Positions 1 to 12,539 are shown, counted from the first letter of the stretch. The stretch: 64,000 nucleotides of DNA from Phaeotremella fagi (GCA_001599715.1 BCHU01000007.1:1183586-1247585), one strand, 5' to 3'. Numbers and translations: made by a program. Notes: generated from the sequence alone by a model not told the origin.

Positions 1-1
1 T

Positions 2-1672
2 GAAGGTGGGGACGAGGTGGTTGAAGATGAACAAGTCGCTCTTGAGAATAATATGAGAACTACTCATAAATTTGATTTCGAGATTACGGAATTTGCCGTT
101 GATCCTGGAATGGATCTATTGGTCGTGGTGGAGCTACGGTTGGTTGATTGTACATCATAAACAACATAATACTGATATGGAGTAGACCAATCCAGGCTCG
201 AACTTACTCCATGCGATTCCATTTATTGAGTTTATCAACCTTCAAGCCTCATCCTAAAGCTCGTGAATCGATTCTATACTGGCCTGCTGTCCTTCATCGT
301 CGGAAAACAAGTTTATGCTTCCAGATTTGTGATGACGGTCTGTTCGTTATGCATCATAACACACCAGGTGGACCTCATGATTTGTTAGTTGGTTGGCAAT
401 GGACTACGGGGAGATTGGCTGTGGTATGTTCAGCCTCTGGTTTAAGTGAATCTAAACTGACGTGTGTCAGTCTCTTCGAGCTCAACCTACCATGTCATTT
501 GAATCTTTCGTTCTTTTAACGCCCTCAGCATTTGTGATACCAACGATCATCACTCACCTCGATCCATTATCAGAAACAGCTGATGATCTGAATAACCCGT
601 CAGATCTAACTTGGACACATCACTTGCATCTATACGCTTTCCCACCGTTGAACACCTACGACGGAGATACATCTGAACCAATACCACCGGCTCACACAGC
701 CACTCACATAGCAACGATCGATTTACCAAAGTTTCACGTAGACATTCAAGGCGAAATACCACCTCCACGATTAAACATCAGAACCGATCCACCTCCAAGA
801 CATACTTTCCCAGTCAACACGGGAGGCGGTGTATCACCTTTCCAACCAGATCCAGAATCTGGCGTTATCATCATGGAAGTCTTTTGTCAATTACCTGGAC
901 CAGTCGTTGATCCCCATTTCGCTTTTGTGTTGTATAAGAAAACTTTGATTTCTTATTTACCCGCCCCAACTTCTCCACTTTTATTACAAGCTTTCCCTAG
1001 ACCGGCACCTGTGGTTCCTTGGACGACTATTGCTCCTAAAGTCAGATTATTTGGACCAGATTTAGAACCTCAAAGTAAGTATTTGATTTCAACTGGATTG
1101 AATTTTATGATTAACACTTGTTTCAAGGTTGGGTTTGTTACGTTTATCAAAATAGATGGCTTAATTTGTACACGACAAGAAACGATAGATCTCTTTTGAT
1201 GCTGTACGATTTCGATCCTTTGAGAGTTAAGAAAGAGATCTTGGAACGTAAAAATAAACTTGGAATCACCACCTCGACATCGGCAATTGATAATTCACCA
1301 CCGACAAAAAAGAGATCAACATTGTTAACAAGACGTGCATCGGGTTCATCGTCCAAATCATCCGTTGCAACACACTATCCGGTGGATGGTGCTGAGGACG
1401 GTGTGATATTAATCACTGCGCCCTCGATACATGCGAATCTACCACCGCTGGCTGAACAGATCAGCTGCGGAAGTGAATTACCTTATCTACTGGTTAAACG
1501 GGCTACGACTGCTGATGTGGGTTTGATAGATGGGGAGAGGATTGTGGAAGTTAATGTGGGTTGTGATCACTTGGATTTACATCTACTGACTCTTCTATCC
1601 TTTCAGACTGGATCTGCTGGTGGATTGTTCTCTGCTAATCGACCTGGTGAGATTGAGATTATGGATTTTTAG
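2..1672 (+). CDS. F-box-type protein, C-terminal part (5' truncated by window edge)
   Basis: Open from the window edge. Deduced exons are about 2-142, 196-423, 471-1074, 1128-1554 and 1606-1672. The first joint (143-195, donor GTTGAT) is the least certain. The pattern DLLVVVE, then HLLSLST..PHP, a W-rich strand, and later SWVCYVYQNRW and MLYDFDPLRV near the end is typical of the large basidiomycete F-box families with a beta-propeller-like C-terminal region. The F-box itself would lie upstream of the window, so the SCF-adaptor role is inferred. The last intron (1555-1605, 51 nt) is a multiple of three, so reading through it stays in frame. No neighbour suggests a more specific role. Confidence 0.6.
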
Positions 1673-1894
1673 TGTAGTGCCATATAGATATTTATATTAC
1701 GTGTATTTTATTTTCACTCGCTTATCAAAGTGATATATTGTGAAAGTTGAATTGTTTAAATCGTCCATCATAAGATCCAGTATCTAGATCCATCAACTTA
1801 CATTACCACAAATAAGATACATATAACCACACAGCCCAGTTGAAGAAATCCCACAAAACCCCACTTCCACCCAATTCTCCAACCCCAAAAAACC

Positions 1895-2521
1895 ATGTCC
1901 ACACCACTAAAGCCCAACCTACGAAACCTCCTAACCAACCTCCGTTCGACAATCTTCAACACCCTTCCCTCCAACCCCCAAAACCTCCGAACCGGTACGA
2001 AATACCTCAGAAAACGTCTCAGAGGTCCAACAATAACATCCTACTATCCTACCATGCCATCCTTAAAAACGTTAAATTCAGACTCACCGAATAACAGATA
2101 TTCGAATTGGCAACTTTCTGCTGTGGGCAGTGGGGAGGGTGTTGCGAGACAGTTGGGAGAAGGGGGTTTGGAGAAGGGTTGGAATGAGGTTCCGAGGATT
2201 GAAGAAGCTGGTTGGTTGGATGATGCTGATGAACGTAGACGACGCGGGGAGGTTGTTAATCGACGTACGGCTGGCAGGGGGGCACCAAAGAAAGGTGAGT
2301 TCTATTCTTTTTTTGGGTTGGATGAGGTCGTATGTCATGTTGGTTATTTTGAACGAGAGGGTTTGGTCTGTAAGATGGATGTTGTGCATGGGAGAATGTT
2401 TCTTTTGCGGGATGCTTTTTTCAGAGAAGGCGGATTGTTATTTTTTTTAGAATTTCGCTGATAACTTTTTTTTCTCTTTGTTTTAGGTCAAGGTAAACGA
2501 TCGCAGATGAAGAAAAAATAG
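1895..2521 (+). CDS. RSM27: mitochondrial small-subunit ribosomal protein mS33 (Rsm27)
   Basis: Two exons, 1895-2294 and 2487-2521, encode about 144 residues. The core RTGTKYLRKRLRGPTITSYY (about residues 39-58) and the C-terminal RRR..GRGAPKKGQGKR segment match the mS33/Rsm27 family, which has the conserved TG.K.L...L.GP...SYY and GKGAPKK signatures. The protein belongs to the small subunit of the mitochondrial ribosome. The middle (residues 65-115) is less conserved and longer than in yeast Rsm27. The single 192-nt intron is much longer than most in this window. A 400-bp gap separates it from the convergent YAR1. Confidence 0.85.
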
Positions 2522-2934
2522 GTTTTGGATGGATGTTGAGTTTTGGATGGAGGGTTGAATGGATGGGTGGTTAGGTTACATTAGTTACGATCCACATAGC
2601 ATTGCATGGTATTATTTTTATTGTATATTCAGAGCGAGCATATGGGTTCATGGGTGTAGGATTGACGTTTCAACCGCTAAACTTCTTGATGGAGTGCTTG
2701 ATATCTCTTTGTAATTGTTTGCTATCAAGTGATGAGCTGGGTCACTCAGACATGAAAAGTAAAAAAGAAATCAGGCAACAATCATGTATCGGGGAAACAA
2801 GATTAGCTCGGTGCCGGTCAAAAATCGCAAAATCTAAGAAAAAGATCGTTCATCATCCTATACCAAAACCAAAAAAAAAAAAAAAAAGTGCCCTCCATGC
2901 AAAATGATAATACAAACTCTAGTCCTATCTAATC
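2522..2934. other. convergent 3' intergenic region
   Basis: Lies between the 3' ends of mS33 and the YAR1 homologue. It should hold both 3' UTRs. A long A tract (about 2870-2887) is the only notable feature. I see no gene. Confidence 0.5.
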
Positions 2935-3629
2935 CTAAACACCCAACTCCCCAGTCTTCTCAACGATCTCATCAACAACCTCTCCCTCGTCTTTAGAGAC
3001 TTGATCCCCAGCTTCGATTTTCATTTCATCGTCCTCTTCCCCCTCAGCTTCAGCTTCACCTTCACCTTCAGCTCTCCAAAGGAAACCCTCTATCCAACCT
3101 GCAACTTCTTCTTTACCCTCACCGGCCCATACGGCTTCAGAGAACGCAGGACGTCCAGAACCGTTCGTTTGCTATTCAAACTCGTTTAGTTACGTAACAA
3201 CAAGAAATGATTATTTTGACCTACTTTCAATAATGGTAAACCACCACCTTTGTCTTCTGGGTATTCCGCTAAGACTTTAACGCAGTTTACATGATTGTTT
3301 AGGATCGCCCAATGAAGTGGTGGTGAACCTGCTTCGTTGGTTTGTGAAAGTAAATCAGGTGGTAGATACGGTAACAAATAATTCAGTATCTCTATCACCA
3401 AAAAAGCAAAATCAATATACAATCACCAAGCTAACTAGGTTGAAAGCTCACCGACATGACCATTCCCACATATCATATGTAAAACGCTATTCCCTCGTTC
3501 ATCTTTAGCAGATTTTATCGATTCTTCACCGAATTTCTCTAGGTATTCCTTGACCTCCGGTAGTTCGCCGTATCGACATGACAACAAGAGTTCCTCGATA
3601 TCTTCCTCTGTTGGTATAGGTCTAGACAT
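2935..3629 (-). CDS. YAR1: ankyrin-repeat protein, Yar1 (Rps3 chaperone) homologue
   Basis: Three exons read leftward: 3452-3629, 3225-3391 and 2935-3171, giving 193 residues (yeast Yar1 is 200). The N-terminus has IEELLLSCRYGELPEVKEYL, then GNSVLHMICGNGHV and GSPPLHWAILNNHVNCVKVL ankyrin repeats, then an acidic tail rich in EGE and EEDDE. Two to three ankyrin repeats plus an acidic C-terminus at this length fit Yar1, the dedicated chaperone that carries ribosomal protein uS3 to the nucleus. Assignment rests on architecture and resemblance. All exon phases join in frame, which supports the model. Confidence 0.78.
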
Positions 3630-3834
3630 TTTTCTTTGTTATTGATGTGAAAGTAAAGTGGTATCAGTTTGAGTTGTTGGAAAAAAGTTGAAAATTCATT
3701 TACGATGATTTGGAGCCACGTGCTGACCACGCGATAGCAATCGTCATTAAAAGTTGACTGGATCGGTAAATGTCTTCCACTTTTCACCTTCTCAACCCTT
3801 TTGAAGTCAACTTGGTAAAGAAACAACATGTAAA

Positions 3835-6800
3835 ATGGTCACATCGAGTAAGAACAACAAGAAGAAACAAGATAAAGATACGGAAAAAGGATCAACAAAT
3901 TTATTACAATTCTTTCAGAAATCACCTGCAACCCAAACCTCCTTTCCTTCCCGAACGAAATCGGTGAATCCAAAGATCAAGGCTGAAATCAATGAGGAAC
4001 AACCTGTTGCTACCTCTAGCAAACGTGGATCAAGAAAATCTCTTCAATCGAATGTTGTTGTAGGAGGTCAGGGATCTGAGATTGATCCGCTGGTTATCTC
4101 TAGTGATGAGGAGGTTGGTGGCAATGAATCTAAACGACGACGGGTGTCGAATGTAGATTCGAACAAGGAGGAGATAGTTGAAATCAACTCGTCACCAGTG
4201 GATTCACCGGTGAACGAAGATCCAATGGAAGAAATGTCTCAAACTACAAAGCACTTCACGCCACCACCAACTTGGCCACACATCATATCGACGAATCCGA
4301 TGGAACTAGACCACGAACTACTCGATGACGAAGAATCTATACCTGACGATACGAGAACTCAAGATCCAGGAGATGACTACGATGATCCAGCAGCTGATGA
4401 TTCTGGATTAGAAATTGACGTGGACGAAGGTGAAGATGATGATTTCATCGAGATTATACCACCTGAAACCCCTGTCGAGGAGATACCAGATCAATCTGTT
4501 TACAGGATGGTTGGTAATCCGATCGACCTAGATTTGGATCTGGGGATGGAATGGGATGAAGGAGATGATGAAGGGATGGGAATGGAGGAGGAGGATGAGG
4601 TTGAAATTCGACCGATCAAGAAATCACGGAAAGGAGAGAAAATTGATAATTGTCCTGTCTGTGGTAAATCATTAAGTGGGAAGGTGAATACCGTAAGTAG
4701 CAAAACTCTTATGGTACAGGTAAGATTCGCTGACATCTGAAACAGGTCGTTCAACATCATATAAACGCATGTCTCGATTCATCCTCCAAAACCCCGAAAT
4801 CAAAATCAAAATCATCAGCAAGAAAAATCACATCAATGTCACAATCGTTCACAGAAGTCGCCTCAGTCTCATCACCTTCCCCTCCACCAATCGAAAATGA
4901 AACTTCCTCTTCATCTTCAAAAGGTCCGAACGCGTTTTCAGTGCTTATGTCAGGACACAAAGAATCTGCTCAATGGAAAGATGCTGAGGCGGATTTGAAA
5001 AGAGATGGGAAGAGGGTTATTGGGAGACGAATGGCTCCATTCTATAAGGTATCTTTGCGAATTTCTTCCCGATGCTGCTACTCACTCTTGTTAGGTTCTC
5101 ACGGGGATGCCTGTGGCTGTTGATGCGTTTCGTTATGGTGCTATACCCAAAGTTACTGCTTACTTGTTAACGTGAGTCAAGTAGCTTTTTGGTTAGCTGA
5201 TGTTGAAAGTCACGCCCACTCTGATCATTATACCAATTTATCAAAGAGTTGGAAACATGGTCCGATATATTGTTCAGAGACCACTGCGAATCTTATCATT
5301 CACATGTTGGGAGTGGAACCACAATGGGTTGTATGTTCAAACGTAAAACTCGTGTGCTTGAAGCTGATTGGTGTTTGCAGCACGGTCTACCAGATAATAT
5401 ACCTTTCGAAATGCCCAATACGGGAGGTGTCACGGTGACACCAATAGAAGCTAATCATTGTATGTTGACATATGTTATCCCTTCTTCTTGGTTGGTTTTT
5501 AACACCGTTTAGGTCCGGGATCATCGATCTTCTTGTTCGAAGGTCCGCAGACTGTGAATGCTGGCGATTCGACGGGATTCAAATCACCGTATGTGGGCAG
5601 TAAACGTGTTTTCCGTTATCTACATTGTGGTGATTTTAGAGCGTGAGTAAAAGATTCCAGAGTGATCTTTTGTCTTTGTTTTAACGCTTGGTCTTGTAGT
5701 TGCCCAAAACACGTACTTCATCCTGCTATCGCCAGAGCTAAAATTGATACTTGTTACCTCGACACTACGTACCTCAATCCTAAATACTGTTTCCCCCCTC
5801 AACCCCAAGTCATCGAAGCTTGTGCTAATCTAGCGAGAAGGACGGTCTTGGGTATCAAAGATGATTCTTCGTCTCTGACAGATTCCAAGGCTGATGTGAA
5901 AGATGGTTTACTTGATTCTGAGCACGATAAACCTAAGGTTTCAATGTCTGATTGGTTGGTTAAGAAGGAGGAGGAGGTCAAAAGTGAAGATTGTAAGGAA
6001 GGGGTTGTGGATGTGAAGCCGAGTAAGGGGAGGACTTTGGTTGTTATGGGGACATATTCTATTGGGAAAGAGAGGATTGTGAAAGGTAAGTTTATCTTTG
6101 AGTTATGGTGACTGATCGATCGTAGCTGTTGCTAAAGCACTTGGTACGACGATCTACTGCGATCCAAGAAAGAAATCTATTCTACTTTGTCAAGCGGATC
6201 CTGATTTACATGCTATGATAAGCTCAGATCCGTTCGAGGTAGGTCATCATCCGTTGAGCTAGTACTAATTCCACACAGTCACAAGTGCATCTCTTACCAC
6301 TCGGTAACATCCAGTTAGACAGACTTCAACCCTATCTCCATAAACTTCAACCCCATTTTAACAGAATCCTAGCTTTCAGACCAACAGGATGGACATACAC
6401 TCCACCAGCCGGTACGGATACCTTACCAGACGTGAACCTCGTCATCAAACGTGATCAATCCAAGATATTCAATGATTCAAGTTTCAAACCTATGCGAGGG
6501 AGTAGTTTGAAATACATGATTTACGGAGTCCCTTATTCTGAACATAGTAGTTTCTTTGAACTCACTTGTTTCGCACTCAGTCTTAACGGTGATCAATGTA
6601 AGATGATCGCGACTGTTAACGTTGGGAATGAGAAGAGTAGAGGTAAAATGAAGAAATGGTAGGGTCTCATACTTATTCATATTTTGTTTTCGAAATTAAC
6701 GTTTGAGGCTATTGTTTAGGTTCGAGAAATGGATGGCGGAGAAGGCTAAAAGAAAATCTAATGGGTTACCTGCTGTTGTTGAATATCGTGATGAGAGTTA

Positions 6801-6857
6801 TGTGAGTTTTGAGAGGATTTCCTTGATTATCTTGGCTGATTGTGTTTTTAGTGGTGA
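3835..6857 (+). CDS. PSO2: SNM1/PSO2 DNA cross-link repair nuclease
   Basis: Eleven exons (3835-4692, 4746-5048, 5095-5171, 5210-5330, 5381-5459, 5513-5642, 5700-6085, 6126-6238, 6279-6658, 6720-6801, 6852-6857) sum to 844 residues with every phase consistent. A near-N-terminal NLLQFFQK resembles a PIP-like box. An acidic, SIM-like stretch follows. A UBZ4-type zinc finger (CPVCGKSL...HHINAC) spans the first intron. The metallo-beta-lactamase core has the HAHSDH motif, EANHCPGSS, a GDF/Asp motif and the beta-CASP MGTYSIGKER, ending at the GVPYSEHSSF histidine motif. The family is a 5' exonuclease acting on interstrand cross-links in the nucleus. The last coding exon is only six nucleotides (Trp-stop). 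Confidence 0.93.
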
Positions 6858-7049
6858 GAGATCAGGATGAGGGGAGAGTATCTGTAGCTGAACGTTTTTC
6901 TTGATTTATGTGTATTGTATCGTCATTCCCAATTTTACGATGTATTTGTGAGATGTGATCCAACCGAATTAGTGTTATATAAATACAATATCCATTTCCA
7001 TTGATAACTCTATATGTCTGACTACAACTGAACACCCCTAGGATATCTA

Positions 7050-7522
7050 TTATGAACGACCATCTAGTGGAGTTGTTAGCTAAATGAATTTGAGGGACGA
7101 AGTTCGGGGGATTTACCTGCATTCCACAAAAGACGACGAAAGCAGCATAAACTATAGCGGTGATATAACAGACTTTAGCGACTGCACCAGGATCATTGAC
7201 ATCCTTCGTAGATCCAGTAAGAGCTTCTACATGTTTATCGTAGAAGATACCGAACTGTAAACAATCAGTTTAGACTGAATCCTGTAGGATTGGGATGTTG
7301 GATATGTAGACTTACGACTGGGATTGGAGGTCAGTTTGTATTCGTATATATTCATTGGAATCACTTACAGACAAGGATCACTACGCCGAATACGGAGAGG
7401 ACTGTACAACATCCAGCTGGATTGAGTTAGTTGATGTCACGTTCTGATTCTTGGTTTGGTGGGGAGATGGGAGATAACCTACCTAGGGGTGCTGATACCA
7501 TTGGTCTTATATTTAATGGCAT
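7050..7522 (-). CDS. V-ATPase V0 subunit f / RNase K-family membrane protein
   Basis: Read leftward the exons are 7483-7522, 7369-7416, a 2-nt microexon at 7316-7317, 7117-7254 and 7050-7079. Together they give exactly 85 residues. The protein begins MPLNIRPMVSAPLAGCCTVL, continues FGVVILVFFGIFY and ends in a second hydrophobic segment (YITAIVYAAFVVFCGMQ). This layout and length match the two-helix V0 subunit f of yeast (YPR170W-B) and animal RNASEK. The role is in the proton-pumping V0 sector of vacuolar/endosomal membranes. The last exon (LTTPLDGRS) is the least certain; reading through its intron would give a longer tail. Confidence 0.8.
7316..7317 (-). other. 2-nt microexon in the V-ATPase subunit f gene
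   Basis: On the minus strand a 'tc' dinucleotide sits between a standard acceptor (cccag) and a standard donor (gtaagt). Each flanking intron has its own CTGAC/CTGAT branch site. The two bases complete a Phe codon begun in the previous exon. Omitting them shifts the frame to a stop within a few codons. Confidence 0.75.
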
Positions 7523-8227
7523 GTTGGATGGGATGGGATGGGATGGTTGTTGAGAATACACTTATATGTGCTGGGATAGTGTATCTAGATCTACTGGTGA
7601 TGATCCGGTTACCATTCATTATTTTTATGGATTTATTTTACATTTATCCCATTCTGTCTATGGTCAATTATCAAAATCGAGTTTCTTCAGTAACAAACGA
7701 TTTCAATCGATTACACATGATACTTAGCCTATTGATTTCCACTTACCATTGCATTAACATTTCATATGTTAAAACGAATAAATGCATTGGTTAAAACATG
7801 TACGAGTACATTTATCATCGCCCCGACTCGCGTTCTTTGGAGGGGTAGCTAAGAAACAGATTGAAGAATTGTGCAAGTTCGAATTTTACACTCTGATGGC
7901 GCGTGTCATCGTATTGGTAAACGTTTCTCATGTCTGTGATTGAACATTCCTACTAGTACCGCATCTGCTCTTTATTCATATGTTCAGTCCAGCATCTCAT
8001 TCAGGACTGCGCAGTGTTTTTACCGAGCTTAATAGTGCCACACTGAGAAAAGGTTCCGGACCGACCGAAATGGCAGAGGTGAAGCGAAGGAAATGGAAAT
8101 GGAACGACACGGAGAGGAAGATACGAGGGATAAATGGTTATTGTTATATCTTCATATCTTTCAATACTTACTTTTCATATCACATATCACAGTTCTCACT
8201 CCTCATTCTACTCCCGGTACAGCTACC
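7523..8227. promoter_or_regulatory. divergent promoter region
   Basis: Separates the 5' ends of the V0 subunit f gene (-) and the Zn2Cys6 regulator (+). Tandem GGGAT units lie just left of the subunit f start (about 7527-7546). An in-frame upstream ATG for the regulator lies at 8093. I see no other gene. Confidence 0.4.
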
Positions 8228-11200
8228 ATGACTTCAAGTGATTCAGAGTCAGACAGACAACCCTCTTCTGTTGCCGCAACTCCCCAATCCTTTGAACCCC
8301 GAGAGAACGGTTTCGCCAGTCGTTACAGAATTAAAATCTCACAAAACTCACTTTCCATCTCTCCATCCATACCACACAACGGTTCACCGTCAACTTCCAC
8401 CAATGTACCATCAACAGCAACGGGATCAGTACCAGTTGAATCCTCTTCCACAGCAAGTCCAAGTAAGACAAGACAATCTACCACCCCGGACAAAAAGAAA
8501 AGAAAAAGATCATCGGGATTCGGTTCATTGAATGATAGTGCTGGTAAAGGTTCACGTCGAATGGGAAGAGCTTGTCAACGATGCAGAAAACATAAAGTTC
8601 GTTGCACTGGTTCCAACCCTTGTGATCGATGTGTTAAACTAGATTACGTCTGTGATTTACCAAAAATCGTTCCGGAACAACAACCCCAACCTGGTGAAAC
8701 TGTCGAAGAGAAAATCGAAATTATGGAAGTTGACGAAAGAGATCAATCGGCTGTTGCTGATCTGTTATCGGTTGCTACAGAAGCTAGACCAAGTCTAGAA
8801 GGTACTTCGAAACTTAGTGAGGAGAAAACTCAAGCTCAAATCCAAAAACAACCTCAATCGCAACAGCAACCTCAGTCCCAACCTCAATCTCGAACTGCAA
8901 GTCCTCTGGTTATTCCTCGATCTGCAGATTTCCTATTCGACATGATGGGTTCACCAATCGATCGAACTCGTTCCCAAGTTTCCTCCCAAAATTCAAAACA
9001 ACCCTCTCCTGTCGATACCAAACGACCAATCAACAAACCTTCACCACCACCACCTACCCACCATCGTCCAATTTTACCAAACCCTGTCCAAAACTCACAG
9101 ATTCCACTTACCGCAGGATACGGTTTTTCAGCACTAGACCCGCGTTCAAATATCAACCTCAACGATGGTCGACACTCAGAGAGGAATGATAGAATCAGTG
9201 TGGGTTCAAGTGCGGCGGCGAAAGATGTTAGATATACAGACAGGAATGATCGATCAAATGAGCGATCTACACGAAGAGATGGTTTACGGGAATTCATCTC
9301 TGAAAACACCGCTGCTGACCTGCGAGCTCCCTTCAAAGATTATTTGCAACCTTCTAGTGTAAGTTGAGCTACTTCGTTATGGTCCAACTAACTTGCATAA
9401 TTAGTCAACGGGTTTCAGTCTTTGGGATCCTCAACGTGAACGGGAGCGTGAAGCTGCGGCGAGACTCGCTCGTGACCGTATGACACTTGCACCTCCACCC
9501 CCTGCTCCTACCGTTCGACCTCCAGGAGGTCCTGAGCCAGCACCAAAGGGAGAACTCGATGATGAACCAATAAACCGAAAAGTTGTTGATGTTGCACAAG
9601 CCTCATCTTTGTTCAATTTGTAAGTAACGATCTCGATATCGGTACTGATGTCTAGCTTCTTCGACCATTGTCATCCATTCTTCCCAATAGTCGACGTCGG
9701 ACCCGGTGACGCTTTCACCAACATTCGTCAAGCCCCTTCACTGTTCACAGTCATCCTCGCGATAGCCGCTAAATTCTATAACAAATACAATTCTCGTCCA
9801 GGTCTATCCTCAACCGACACCCCTTTATTAGACAAATCGATCCCAAACAAACTTATCGCACTCGCTGAAATCCATCTCAGTCGAACATTACTAAGAAGAC
9901 ATTCGACGTTATACGAAGTTCAGGCTGTTTTGCTGTTGGCTACTTGGGGTTTACGTTCTGGATCTAAAGGTCAGGATCCTTGGGTTATGACTGGACATGC
10001 TGCTCGATTGTTTAGACGTTTGGATATCGAACAGGTACTTGATGATGCGGCTAAGGCTATTGATTCATCTGGTTCTAATTCGGAAGAGACTGAGGGTATG
10101 GAAGATCTGATTTCTCCTTGGCGTATATGGTAAGTCGTGTCGCCTGTGAGTCCTACCTTACTGACAATCCACTCAGGCTTTGTACAAATTGGTATGTCCC
10201 TGACGTAAGAGTTTGACATTTTACTTACCCAACCTCAGGTTCGATGGCTTTACAGCTCTCGGAGTCGGTCGACCCAAAAACACTATCGTCGATACACCCA
10301 ACGAATCGATTTTCCTTCGTCTACGCATGAATCAAAGATCCCCACGTCCCGGATCGACCGAATTCATCTCCCTCTGTGGAGACGTCTACATCGCCGGTCA
10401 AGTCCAATTAGCTCAAATCGGTCGTGAACTCATCCGATGGCGTTCTTTACTTGGTGACGCGGATAAATCAAGAGTTACAGGTCCGTCGAGTCAAGGACAT
10501 TATGTCAACGATGTCAAGAACATGCTTAAAGAGCTTAACGGGAAATTGGATCAATGGTTCAGACTTTGGATTTGGTCTGGTTCACCTTATGCTGTGTTCT
10601 TAGGTTCATCCGCTAGGGTTTTACGATTACATGCCGAACATATGAGATTGAGTATCAACACTTATGCTTTGAAGAATGGTGTAGATCATGATAAAGATTT
10701 GGCGCAGTATCTTAGAAGAGCTGTAGATTCTGCTATCAACAGTATTCAGAGTCATAACGAATCTGCTCAAACAGATTTAGCTCTTAGTTTCGCCATCGAC
10801 GTGAGTAAACTGTCTCATCTCTCTCATTTGAGCAAAACTGATTCTTGTAGTATCTCACCATAACCCTCGCTCAAGCCGCAATCTTCCTGGTTCGAATCTT
10901 CAAATCCCCCGAACCAGTCCTAGCAGTGATCCACACCGAGAAATCAATCATCGCCCACTACTTACGAATGTGTGTGAACCTCCTCGAAACCTCCGATATC
11001 TCAGAGGTGAGACTATCAACCTGTCTCTCGAAAACCATCAAATCACTCTCGAGAGCGGCGGGGATACCTGGTTTCGGAATTGGTGGATTGACACATCGAC
11101 GAGCGGACGAATTGACACCCTTCGACTTGGATAGCTTTTTGGAAGTTGACCCTCAACTCGATTTGAGCTATTTGTTCGATATCGCCGGTGACGATGATAT

Positions 11201-11267
11201 GCAACCTCCGAAAAATGATCTGGTGGTTAACAATTTTAATGCTTTGGGGAGCACTTGGGCTTTTTAG
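8228..11267 (+). CDS. Zn2Cys6 fungal transcription factor
   Basis: Six exons (8228-9358, 9405-9619, 9656-10129, 10177-10191, 10239-10800, 10851-11267) give 937 residues in a continuous frame. A basic KKKRKR patch precedes the binuclear cluster CQRCRKHKVRC..NPCDRCVKLDYVC (about residues 111-138). Gln/Pro-rich low-complexity sequence follows, then a fungal-specific middle-homology region beginning FFDHCHPFFPIVD. The family binds CGG-type sites in the nucleus. The target genes are not evident. I chose ATG 8228 for its context (accATGact); an in-frame ATG at 8093 would add 45 residues. Exon 4 is only 15 nt, encoding most of LCTNW. Confidence 0.88.
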
Positions 11268-12032
11268 ACGGCGTGAGAAGTCTTTTTTTTATTATAATTA
11301 TGGGTATGAGTGATTTCAGGGGTTATCGTTTTCAATTGATCGATTATTATGTTATGAAAGTTACGTGATGTGGTATCCGAGATTTTTATGATTGATGTTT
11401 ATACCATTTGATGTTTTCGAGATTTGTATATAAACCCCTTCAGTATGCAAATTATGTCGTCAATGACTAGAAACAGAACTAGCATTTGGCAAGTGGCAGC
11501 TAAAAAGTTGTGTAAAGCAGTAGTGACGCCACTGGGCATTAAACCACCTACTCACCTTCTTCGATTGGTGAATGGACGACCTCAGTGTCAAGAGGGAAAC
11601 AGAAGAAAGTGACCTGAATGTACTTCACCCCTTGCTTTTTGCTTATTTTTTGACATGGCCCTAATAATCCTCTTGTCAATACACAAAGGAGAACGAAAAC
11701 TTTCGGATAGACTTATGGACTTCCGATGTTGAAAACTAAGCTATCGTCACCTATAATTTCACGGAACCCGATCAACACCTCACTTTCGTCACTACTTGGT
11801 TAAAAGGTAGTTGAATTCGAGATGCTCTTTGGAAAGACAATTCAAAGGAGATGCAAAGCTGATCTCTTTTGTCGGAGTTTTAAATGCTACTGACTCGATA
11901 CGTCTCGAGTCGGACCAAGGCTACAGTATATGGTAGGGTAGTTGGAATCTGATTCTGCTCATTTTATCTTCTCAACGCTTCCTTCATTCCACAATCTTAC
12001 CACTACTCACTGTATACAGTGCAAAAAGAATA
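11268..12032. other. intergenic region
   Basis: 3' flank of the regulator and promoter of the first orphan gene. Short open frames here lack recognisable similarity or splice support, so I see no gene. Confidence 0.4.
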
Positions 12033-12539
12033 ATGTCCACTCAAACAATATCTGAACCAAAACCTATCAGGTTCAACATCGAAGATTGGGTGTTTGCGAC
12101 CAAAATCCAAAATCCTACCTCACTTCAAAATCAAACTCCGTCTAATCCAACCATGAAGATAGAGATGTGGTCAAACGTCTACGCTTATAACATAAACTAC
12201 GGCAACCTTATTCTAGAAAGTGGGTATGACGATAGTATTGCTGAAGGAGGGGTACTTTCACAATCCCAACGAAAAATGTTTTTGAGATACAGGAAATATA
12301 GTAAGGAGAATATCACTCTTGATACAACACACCTTTGTTCTCCTTCAACATATGAAGTTCCATCTGAAGACATGGTGAGACAAAGGTTATCGACTTTGTG
12401 TACAAAGAGTTCTGATTCTTATTGTATCGAAGCTTTGAGTTTGAATACGGATCGATTGGTTGCTGGTCTTATTCAAGGACTTGGGTATGTTCAAGATGAG
12501 AGAAAGAAGTTTGATGAGAGAAGTTGTAGTACAGTATGA
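12033..12539 (+). CDS. orphan protein, tandem family A copy 1
   Basis: Single exon, 168 residues, with no domain I recognise, signal peptide or membrane segment. It aligns along its length with the next gene: YAYNINYGNLILESGYDD against YAHNKGFKSIILKSSYDR, TYEVPSEDMV against RHEVPTEEEV, and LVAGLIQGLGYV against LVSGLQQSLSYI. The conserved core suggests a folded alpha/beta domain. The pair, head to tail and 235 bp apart, is a tandem duplication that has since diverged strongly. Function is unknown. Confidence 0.65.
   Translation: MSTQTISEPKPIRFNIEDWVFATKIQNPTSLQNQTPSNPTMKIEMWSNVYAYNINYGNLILESGYDDSIAEGGVLSQSQRKMFLRYRKYSKENITLDTTHLCSPSTYEVPSEDMVRQRLSTLCTKSSDSYCIEALSLNTDRLVAGLIQGLGYVQDERKKFDERSCSTV

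Noticed and set aside
2295..2486. C/D snoRNA in the long mS33 intron
   Set aside because: Only loose matches to C and D boxes are visible and no terminal stem. The only CTGA is also the likely branch site.
11424..11612. 62-residue open frame downstream of the first Zn2Cys6 gene
   Set aside because: Short, with no recognised similarity, and it falls in the expected 3' flank.
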